From positions 1-33,921 of the forward strand of contig CAYLPU010000052.1 of the NCBI GenBank assembly GCA_964385635.1: 33,921 bases of DNA. The letters are read 5' to 3'. Below the pieces are notes generated by a model, which was not told the origin of the DNA, did not search any database, and worked only from the letters and a program-made list of their open reading frames with translations. Source of the stretch: CAYLPU01 sp964385635 (GTDB lineage: Bacteria; Chloroflexota; Anaerolineae; B4-G1). This document shows, in pieces, positions 16,745 to 23,080 of the stretch (its first letter is position 1; each line of letters starts with the position of its first letter). The translations under genes were made by a program, and so were the position numbers.

Positions 16745-16835
16745 TAGTGTAGCACAGAGAGCGAGCAAGGGCAAGTGGACTGGCCCTGGTCGTCGGGCAT
16801 TAGTTTAGCACAGAGGGCGAGTGGGGGCAAGCGGA
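16745..16835 (-). promoter_or_regulatory. Duplicated promoter-like element upstream of comM
   Basis: Two 35-bp copies (16745-16779 and 16801-16835, 29/35 identical) each read on the - strand as TTGCCC, 17 bp, then TACACT (proximal; -35 at 16769-16774, -10 at 16746-16751) or TAAACT (distal; -35 at 16825-16830, -10 at 16802-16807). Spacing is ideal for sigma70. Both point toward comM. Confidence 0.55.
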
Positions 16836-16893
16836 ACGAAACAGCCGCCAGTCTGTACCGGCGGCCGAAATCTGTCAATCCAGCGCGGGCGTG

Positions 16894-19371
16894 TCAGGCT
16901 GGAGTCAGCTCCACGCCAGGTTCCTTCACCATCCTTTCCGCCTGGCAGAGCACAATCTCGCCCTCCTCGGCGTCCACCAGCACCGCATCTCCGGCGGCGA
17001 ACCTGCCTGCCAGCACTGCGTCGGAGAGCGTGTCTTCGATCCGGTTCTGGATGACCCGCCGTAGAGGCCGCGCACCGTACTCCTCGCTGTATCCCTCCTC
17101 GGCCAGCAGCGCCTTGGCCGCTTCCGTCACTTCCAGTTCTATGTCGTATTCCGCCAGCCGCGTGCGCACTTTGTCTAATTCCAGATCCACGATCTGGGCA
17201 ATCTCCTCTCGACTGAGAGCGTGGAAAACAATGACGCTATCCACCCGGTTGAGGAACTCAGGGCGGAAAGTGCGCTTCAGTTCTTCAAGCAACCTTTCGC
17301 GCATCTCCTCGTAACTTCGCTTAGCATCTGCTTCCTCGTCACTGGGTATGGCGAAGCCCAGACGTGCCTCTCGCCTGATCATCTCTGCCCCAACATTCGA
17401 GGTCATAATAACGATCGAGTTGCGGAAGTCCACCTTACGCCCTCGGGCATCGGAGAGATTGCCTTCTTCCATGATCTGCAGCAACATGTTAAAGGCTTCA
17501 GGGTGCGCCTTCTCTATCTCATCGAAGACGACAATGGAGTAGGGGCGACGGCGCACAGCCTCGGTGAGTTGCCCGGCATCGTCGTAGCCCACGTAGCCTG
17601 GCGGTGCCCCGACCAACCGAGCCACTGTGTGCCGCTCCATGAACTCGGACATATCCAGTTGCAACAGTGCTTCCTCACTGCCGAACATAAACTCGGCCAG
17701 CGCCTTGGCCAGTTCCGTCTTACCTACCCCGGTGGGGCCGAGGAAGATGAAGGAGCCGATGGGGCGGCAAGGGTCCTTGAGGCCCGCCCGTGCCCGGCGA
17801 ACCGCCTTAGCGATTGCCAAGACAGGCTCGTCCTGACCGACAATGCGCCGGTGGAGTGCCTCTTCCATATGCAGCAGCCGCTCCGTCTCATCGCCGCGCA
17901 ACTGGGTCAGAGGAATGCCGGTCCACATTGAGACCACTTCCGCGATGTCATTGGGGCTGACGGTCACCCCGTTCTTGGCACCCCAATCGGCGCGCAGGGC
18001 CTCCAGCCGCTCCTGCAGTTCGATCTCCTGGTCTCGCAGCACGGTGGCGTCCTCGTAACGGCGTTCCTTGATGGCCTTCTCCTTGGCCTTCTGTGCGGTT
18101 CTCAGCATGGCGAACATCCCCCGCAGGCTCCTGGCGTGGGGAGCCTTGTACATCCGCACACGGGATGCGCTCTCATCTATCAGATCAATGGCCTTATCCG
18201 GAAGATAACGGTCGGAGATGTAGCGTGCCGAAAGCCGGGCTGCGGCTTCCAGTGCTTCGTCGCTGATGCGGAGGCGGTGGTGCTTCTCGTATGCTGATCG
18301 AACGCCGTGCAGAATATCGATCGTCTCCTCAATCGAAGGCTCTTTGACCCGGACCGGCTGGAAGCGTCGCTCCAACGCCGCGTCCGATTCGACGTACTTG
18401 CGGTACTCCTCCAGAGTGGTCGCGCCAATGCACTGCAATTCGCCCCGGGCGAGAGCCGGCTTGAGAATATTGGCCGCGTCCACCGAAGAGCCAGCCGACC
18501 CGGCTCCGACCAGCATGTGCACCTCGTCTATGAATAGGATGCTGCCACTGTTCTTGATCTCGGCGATGACTTTCTTGAGGCGCTCTTCGAACTGTCCCCG
18601 ATACATCGTCCCGGCAACCAATGAGCCAACGTCGAGTTGAAGCACGCGCTTATCCAGCAACGGCTCAGGAGTCTCACCGGCGACGATACGTTGTGCCAGT
18701 CCTTCAACGATGGCAGTCTTGCCCACGCCGGGCTCGCCGACGAGCGCCGGATTGTTCTTCCTCCGCCGGGCCAGGATTTGGATCACGCGCTCAATCTCCT
18801 GCTCCCGGCCAATGACCGGATCCAGTCTATTCTGCTCAGCCAGGTCGGTCAAGTCTATGGTCAATCGGTCTACCAGTGGGGTCTTGGCGGGTTTGCGCTG
18901 CCCCTTTCCAGCGAAGACCAGTTGCTGCTGCAACATCCGGTTGGTATAGCGGCGGATTTGCTCGCCCGTGACGCCCAGATGGCCAAGTACATCTACGGCG
19001 GTGCCGTCACCCTGGCGAACCAGTCCCAGCAAGAGATGGTGCGTATCTATCTGCGCATCGCCTCGGTGGCGGGCCTCGTCGCCTGCCAGTTCAATCACTC
19101 TTTTGGTACGGGGCGTGAGGTCGAGTTCTACGTTGATCAAGGGCGGACGCCTTCGCGCAGTGCTGAGTCGCTCGACCAAGTGTTGCACGTCGCCAGATTG
19201 CAACCCCATCTCGCGCAGCACGCGGCTGGCGATCCCTTTTTTCTCGCGCAAGAGCCCCAACAGGAGATGCTCGGTGCCGATCTTCCCACGGTGCATGCGC
19301 TCGGCCTCCTGCTGGGCCAATTGGAGTGCTCGCCGAGACGCCCTGGTAAAGAACTTCGTTAACTTATCCAT
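16894..19371 (-). CDS. clpC: ATP-dependent Clp protease ATP-binding subunit ClpC
   Basis: 825 residues from MDKLTKFFTRASRRALQLAQ. Order: Clp N domain double repeat (1-~145, IGTEHLLLGLL and IDTHHLLLGLV), first AAA module with Walker A GEPGVGKTA, an M-domain/UVR segment (KERRYEDATVLRDQEIELQ), second AAA module with Walker A GPTGVGKTELA, and a C-terminal D2-small domain. The LGF in ARLGFAIP is at the position of the ClpP-docking tripeptide, so this unfoldase should feed ClpP. An in-frame ATG nine codons upstream is less family-like. The gene follows the S1-domain gene by 59 bases on the same strand and is probably co-transcribed with it. Confidence 0.95.
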   Translation of the reverse strand: MDKLTKFFTRASRRALQLAQQEAERMHRGKIGTEHLLLGLLREKKGIASRVLREMGLQSGDVQHLVERLSTARRRPPLINVELDLTPRTKRVIELAGDEARHRGDAQIDTHHLLLGLVRQGDGTAVDVLGHLGVTGEQIRRYTNRMLQQQLVFAGKGQRKPAKTPLVDRLTIDLTDLAEQNRLDPVIGREQEIERVIQILARRRKNNPALVGEPGVGKTAIVEGLAQRIVAGETPEPLLDKRVLQLDVGSLVAGTMYRGQFEERLKKVIAEIKNSGSILFIDEVHMLVGAGSAGSSVDAANILKPALARGELQCIGATTLEEYRKYVESDAALERRFQPVRVKEPSIEETIDILHGVRSAYEKHHRLRISDEALEAAARLSARYISDRYLPDKAIDLIDESASRVRMYKAPHARSLRGMFAMLRTAQKAKEKAIKERRYEDATVLRDQEIELQERLEALRADWGAKNGVTVSPNDIAEVVSMWTGIPLTQLRGDETERLLHMEEALHRRIVGQDEPVLAIAKAVRRARAGLKDPCRPIGSFIFLGPTGVGKTELAKALAEFMFGSEEALLQLDMSEFMERHTVARLVGAPPGYVGYDDAGQLTEAVRRRPYSIVVFDEIEKAHPEAFNMLLQIMEEGNLSDARGRKVDFRNSIVIMTSNVGAEMIRREARLGFAIPSDEEADAKRSYEEMRERLLEELKRTFRPEFLNRVDSVIVFHALSREEIAQIVDLELDKVRTRLAEYDIELEVTEAAKALLAEEGYSEEYGARPLRRVIQNRIEDTLSDAVLAGRFAAGDAVLVDAEEGEIVLCQAERMVKEPGVELTPA

Positions 19372-19430
19372 CGCTTCACCACCTATCCCACCCCACATCG
19401 CCTACACGAACGACCGAATCCCATCCCGCC

Positions 19431-20720
19431 TCACCCTCCCCCATTGGGAAGCCCCGCGTTCTCTGAAGGCACAATAGCCTCTGAAAGCGCAGCCGAGAGC
19501 GAACTTTCGGGTTCGGGTTGCTCAGCCGCAAGAACTGCTTTCCAATCCTGGTCTATGAACTCCCCTTGGGTGGTCTGCTTGAGGCTCAGCGCCATACGGT
19601 GGCGCGTCGCATCCACGCCTATCACACGCAGCGTGACGACTTGCCCCGGCTGGACTATGTCGTGGGGATGAACGACGAGGCCATCATCCAATTCCGAGAC
19701 GTGGATCAGTCCTTCAATGGCCTCGTCGCCAATCATGCTGGCAAAGGCTCCCCACTTGGCCAGGCGCGTGATGACGCCTTCGACCAACTGTCCCTCCTGG
19801 TAACGCTGTTCGATCGAGGCCCAGGGGTCGGCCTGCAAACGCTTGAGACTCAGAGCCACCCGCTGGCGCTCTCGGTCCACCCCCAGCACGTAGACTTCGA
19901 TATCCTGCCCTACCTCGACCACCTCGCGCGGATGCGCGACTCGCTTCCAAGAGAGTTCGGACAGGTGCACCAGCCCATCTATCCCGCCCAGATCAACAAA
20001 AGCGCCGAAGTCGGCCAGATTGATAATCCGGCCCCGGCGCACATCTCCTTCGGTCAGTTCGTTCAGCAACCTCTCGCACTGGCTCTTGCGCCAATCGCGT
20101 ATGGCAGCCCGCTCTGAGAGAATCAACCGGTTGCGCTTCTGGTCAACCTCAATGACCTTAAATTTGAGGGTTTCGCCGACCAGCGTTGCCCAGCGATCTT
20201 CGCCACCCGCACCGGCGGCCGGATGATCGGTAACGCGCGAAACGGACAACTGCGATCCCGGCACGAAGCCACGTACTTTCCCGACGTGTACGATCACACC
20301 GCCCTTGTTGCAGTCGACGACCTGTCCTTCGATAATCTCCTGGCTCCCAAGAAGACGCTGTGCTTTACACCAGTCGCGTGCCAACTGAGCGCGAGAGAGT
20401 GAGAGGACGATGTTGCCGCTGGCATCTTCCGGATCGACGACGTAAACCAACACTTCATCACCCATACGGATGGCGTCCAGATCAGCCGGCGACACTCTCT
20501 CTAAATCACGCGCGGGCACGATGCCCTCGCACTTGGCACCAATGTCTACGATAATCTCGTTGTGGCTGGCGCGGACGATGACCCCTGAGACAACCTGACC
20601 ACGCTCCAGACGATGGCAGGAGAGATACTGGTCGAGCATCTGTGCCATCTGATTCACTTCCTGGTCGGTAACAGAATCTATCGTCTCTTCCCCAATGGAC
20701 GCGATTTGCTCAGTGGGCAT
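19431..20720 (-). CDS. rpsA: Four-S1-domain RNA-binding protein, ribosomal protein S1-like
   Basis: 429 residues from ATG 20720, preceded by GGGGAG. Four S1 domains are visible at about 40-110, 128-203, 225-294 and 309-381; the last two have the strong GxxxLxxFGAFVDLGGIDGLVHLSEL / GAFASMIGDEAIEGLIHVSEL form, the first two the weaker ribosome-binding form. Four domains and a short acidic tail fit S1 of Gram-positive and Chloroflexi type, which helps mRNA binding to the 30S subunit. A longer in-frame start would run across the tRNA gene and is rejected. The gene has its own near-consensus promoter and leads clpC. Confidence 0.85.
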   Translation of the reverse strand: MPTEQIASIGEETIDSVTDQEVNQMAQMLDQYLSCHRLERGQVVSGVIVRASHNEIIVDIGAKCEGIVPARDLERVSPADLDAIRMGDEVLVYVVDPEDASGNIVLSLSRAQLARDWCKAQRLLGSQEIIEGQVVDCNKGGVIVHVGKVRGFVPGSQLSVSRVTDHPAAGAGGEDRWATLVGETLKFKVIEVDQKRNRLILSERAAIRDWRKSQCERLLNELTEGDVRRGRIINLADFGAFVDLGGIDGLVHLSELSWKRVAHPREVVEVGQDIEVYVLGVDRERQRVALSLKRLQADPWASIEQRYQEGQLVEGVITRLAKWGAFASMIGDEAIEGLIHVSELDDGLVVHPHDIVQPGQVVTLRVIGVDATRHRMALSLKQTTQGEFIDQDWKAVLAAEQPEPESSLSAALSEAIVPSENAGLPNGGG

Positions 20721-20750
20721 CTTGTCCGCTCCCCTGTGTAGTGTATTATA

Positions 20751-20779
20751 ATTATAGGCTGTTTGGCGATAAATCGCAA
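20751..20779 (-). promoter_or_regulatory. Sigma70 promoter of the S1 gene
   Basis: On the - strand TTGCGA (20774-20779), 17 bp, TATAAT (20751-20756). It lies 30 bases before ATG 20720. Confidence 0.8.
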
Positions 20780-20865
20780 GCAGGCGATGTGAGTGGCTTG
20801 CGCAGCGGTCCACGTTGACCACCTGGCTATGCTTGTGCTTTGCCTCAGACCTCAGGCTTGTGGAC

Positions 20866-20893
20866 TTGCACACTCCAGAACCTGTGGTATAAT
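20866..20893 (+). promoter_or_regulatory. Sigma70 promoter of tRNA-Gly
   Basis: TTGCAC (20866-20871), 16 bp, TATAAT (20888-20893), with the mature tRNA beginning 13 bases after the -10 box. Confidence 0.8.
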
Positions 20894-20906
20894 GCTGGTG
20901 TTTTAA

Positions 20907-20979
20907 GCGGGCGTGGTTCAGTTGGTAGAACATCTCCTTGCCAAGGAGAAGGTCACGGGTTCGATCCCCGTCGCCCGCT
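20907..20979 (+). tRNA. trnG: tRNA-Gly (GCC)
   Basis: A 73-nt cloverleaf: acceptor GCGGGCG pairs with CGCCCGC, the anticodon arm is TCTCC-TTGCCAA-GGAGA with anticodon GCC at 20940-20942, and the T arm is ACGGG-TTCGATC-CCCGT. CCA is not encoded (the sequence continues CTTTT), so it must be added by nucleotidyltransferase. Confidence 0.97.
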
Positions 20980-21036
20980 CTTTTGCTGGCATCGCAACCG
21001 AGAGGTATAACTGGGACACGCGAGCTCCTCAGCCTC

Positions 21037-21065
21037 TTGGTTTTTTTCTGTCCCTTGGGTATAAT
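21037..21065 (+). promoter_or_regulatory. Sigma70 promoter of the LysM lipoprotein gene
   Basis: TTGGTT (21037-21042), 17 bp, TATAAT (21060-21065), 45 bases before ATG 21111. Confidence 0.65.
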
Positions 21066-21110
21066 GAGGCCAGAGCCCCTTCTCGTCCGTTGCGTTGGAG
21101 TCTGGCAGAG

Positions 21111-22106
21111 ATGCAAACAATCCTCGGCTTCTTTCTGACAGTGTCGATGGTGATACTGACGGCATGTGGCAAAGTGATCACCTCACAGCCGACAGTAGCC
21201 ATATCGCCCACGGGCACATCGGTCCCGGCACCCATATCCACACTCCACCCAACCGCCACTGCACCACTCGTCCCACCGGCCGCCACAGCAACACCGACCA
21301 CTTCCCCCACACCGATCACTCACGTCGTCCAGCAGGGGGAGACGCTATTGAGCATCGCTTTCGACTACGGCGTGAACGTGCAGGCGCTCCAGGCCGCCAA
21401 CGGCATTGAGAATCCCCAGTTTCTGCAGGTTGGGCAGGGCCTGATTATCCCCACCGGCGAGGAAGCGGCCGGAACCACGTCCGGCTTGCTGTTGCCCACT
21501 CCCACGCCAGTGCCTTTTGACGTGCGGGGCGCCGCCTGCTACGAGACGCCCGTCGGCAGCCTACAGTGCCTGGGGGAGGTCGTCAACACCACCGATCTCG
21601 CTGTTACTAACGTACAAGTGCGCGTGATGCTCCTGGACGCGGACGGTGAGCGGTTGACCGAGGCAGATGCGTTCGTGGCCGCTGACCTCATTCCGCCTGG
21701 GAAAGGCTCGCCTTTTAGCATCCTGTTCACGGACCCACCACTGGCCTGGGCCCGGCCACAGGTGGCGATTATCCGTGGCGAAGCGGCCGGGGAACTGGCC
21801 GCCTCTTATGTACCGATTGCCGTGACCGAGGTAGAGGGTCAGCCCTCCGGTTCCCAGTTCCAGGTGAGCGGGTTAGTGCAAAACAGCAGCGCGGAGCAGG
21901 CCGCTGGCAGTGCAAGTGTCATTATGTGGACCTACGATGCTCAGGGACTGGTCACGGGGTTTCGGTACAAGACGCTGGAGATAGAAGGCACGCTTGCGCC
22001 TGGTGCCACAGCGCCGTTCACCCTGCTATTCACTGTCTACGGTGACGCTCCCACCTACGATACACCCTTCAACATCGTCGCGCTGGGGAAAATCCCGACC
22101 GAGTGA
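21111..22106 (+). CDS. LysM-domain lipoprotein
   Basis: 331 residues from ATG 21111 (GGAG at 21097). The signal peptide ends in lipobox LTAC (Cys19), followed by a Pro/Thr/Ser-rich linker to about residue 70. A LysM domain follows (71-115: HVVQQGETLLSIAFDYGVNV ... LQVGQGLIIPT), which binds peptidoglycan-like N-acetylglucosamine chains. The remaining ~200 residues form two beta-sandwich FxLYD-like modules, visible as GSLQCLGEVVNTTDLAVTNV and SGLVQNSSAEQAAG. Expected to be an envelope-anchored protein. The plsC gene follows after 21 bases, probably in the same transcript. A longer frame through the tRNA is rejected. Confidence 0.87.
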   Translation: MQTILGFFLTVSMVILTACGKVITSQPTVAISPTGTSVPAPISTLHPTATAPLVPPAATATPTTSPTPITHVVQQGETLLSIAFDYGVNVQALQAANGIENPQFLQVGQGLIIPTGEEAAGTTSGLLLPTPTPVPFDVRGAACYETPVGSLQCLGEVVNTTDLAVTNVQVRVMLLDADGERLTEADAFVAADLIPPGKGSPFSILFTDPPLAWARPQVAIIRGEAAGELAASYVPIAVTEVEGQPSGSQFQVSGLVQNSSAEQAAGSASVIMWTYDAQGLVTGFRYKTLEIEGTLAPGATAPFTLLFTVYGDAPTYDTPFNIVALGKIPTE

Positions 22107-22127
22107 TCCGTCATTGGGAGGATAGCA

Positions 22128-22751
22128 GTGTTGTACCGCATTGTGCATACCATCATCAACGTCCTGCTCGGCTTGATTACCCACCGGGAGTACATCGGGC
22201 TGGAGAACATCCCGGCCGAGCCGCCGTACATCATAGTGACCAACCACCTGGCAGTCTTTGACTCTCCTCTGTTGCTGACTGTATGCCCGCACATCATCCA
22301 TGCCTTCGCTGCGGCCAAACACAAGCGCAATCCGTTCTACGCTTCGCTGTTGGTCATAATGGGCTCGATATGGGTGCGGCGGAGTGAGGTGGACCGCAAG
22401 GCATTGCAAGAGGCGTTGGACGTGCTGAAGCGCGGGGAGGTGCTGGGGATGGCCCCAGAGGGCACCCGCGCCCGTGGCACTTACACGCTACGGAAGGGGA
22501 AGGCCGGCGCAGCCTACCTGGCCACCCGTGCCGATGTACCGATCGTGCCGGTGGGACTGACGGGCAGCGAGCGGATCAAACATGACCTGCCCCGGCTGCG
22601 CCGGGCCCACGTCCGGGTCGTCATCGGCAAGCCCTTCCGCCTGCCTGAAAGCGGTCGTGTGCAGGGCCAGAAATTGCGCGAGTATACTGATCTCATCATG
22701 CACCGTATCGCTGAACTGTTGCCGGAGGAGTACCGGGGGGTGTATAGTTGA
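22128..22751 (+). CDS. plsC: 1-acyl-sn-glycerol-3-phosphate acyltransferase
   Basis: 207 residues. The PlsC catalytic motif NHLAVFD (NHx4D) lies near residue 38, and the substrate motif APEGTRAR near 108; VPIVPVGLTGSE completes the family pattern. The enzyme would acylate lysophosphatidic acid to phosphatidic acid at the membrane. GTG 22128 is preceded by GGGAGG at 22116-22121. Length is typical of the short PlsC type. Confidence 0.9.
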   Translation: MLYRIVHTIINVLLGLITHREYIGLENIPAEPPYIIVTNHLAVFDSPLLLTVCPHIIHAFAAAKHKRNPFYASLLVIMGSIWVRRSEVDRKALQEALDVLKRGEVLGMAPEGTRARGTYTLRKGKAGAAYLATRADVPIVPVGLTGSERIKHDLPRLRRAHVRVVIGKPFRLPESGRVQGQKLREYTDLIMHRIAELLPEEYRGVYS

Positions 22752-22882
22752 TGGAGCAGCACCCTGGAATCAAGGCGGGCTTCCGCGACTGGAAGCGCGA
22801 CTTGATGCCGATTATGTTCGCCTCGGTCATCGGCTCGGCCTTCGATTGTGACCATCTTTGCCCCGGTCACGCTGGCGTGTAG
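22751..22882 (+). CDS. Possible 43-residue ORF or truncated gene start
   Basis: ATG 22751 overlaps the plsC stop (TGATG) and gives MEQHPGIKAGFRDWKRDLMP, then MFASVIGSAF, before ending CPGHAGV. In another frame the last part reads IVTIFAPVTLA, so this could be the start of a broken membrane-protein gene. I do not recognise it. The rest of the gap to gyrA holds only a hairpin and the gyrA promoter. Confidence 0.25.
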   Translation: MEQHPGIKAGFRDWKRDLMPIMFASVIGSAFDCDHLCPGHAGV

Positions 22883-22950
22883 TAGTTCTGGCCGACACAA
22901 AACCCGACAAACCACATTCTTCTGAATCTGTCTTAACGGATTTCCTGTCT

Positions 22951-22981
22951 CAGCCGAGGTCTCCAGACCGAAGGTTGGCTG
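22951..22981. other. Nested inverted repeat upstream of gyrA
   Basis: CAGCC-GA-GGTCT-CC-AGACC-GAAGGTT-GGCTG can fold as a two-part stem. There is no T-run. It may terminate plsC transcription or be an interspersed-repeat relic. Confidence 0.3.
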
Positions 22982-23023
22982 GGGCTACAAGCAGGGTTGT
23001 GCGGTTTTTGCCTTGATGGCCGT

Positions 23024-23052
23024 TTTACGCATCACACCTTATGCGGTATAAT
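23024..23052 (+). promoter_or_regulatory. Sigma70 promoter of gyrA
   Basis: TTTACG (23024-23029), 17 bp, TATAAT (23047-23052), 29 bases before the TTG start. Confidence 0.7.
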
Positions 23053-23080
23053 ACCCACGAACCCTGTTCGGAGGTCACAC

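Noticed and set aside
20913..21110. N-terminal extension of the LysM lipoprotein through the tRNA
   Set aside because: It would translate the tRNA; the signal peptide and lipobox begin at ATG 21111.
19431..21116. 561-residue extension of the S1 protein across the tRNA gene
   Set aside because: The extra N-terminus is the antisense of tRNA-Gly and its promoters; the S1 family start and a ribosome-binding site fit ATG 20720.
22997..23080. Earlier GTG/TTG-type start of gyrA
   Set aside because: It lies upstream of the -10 box of the gyrA promoter and lacks family sequence; TTG 23081 has GGAGG at the right distance.
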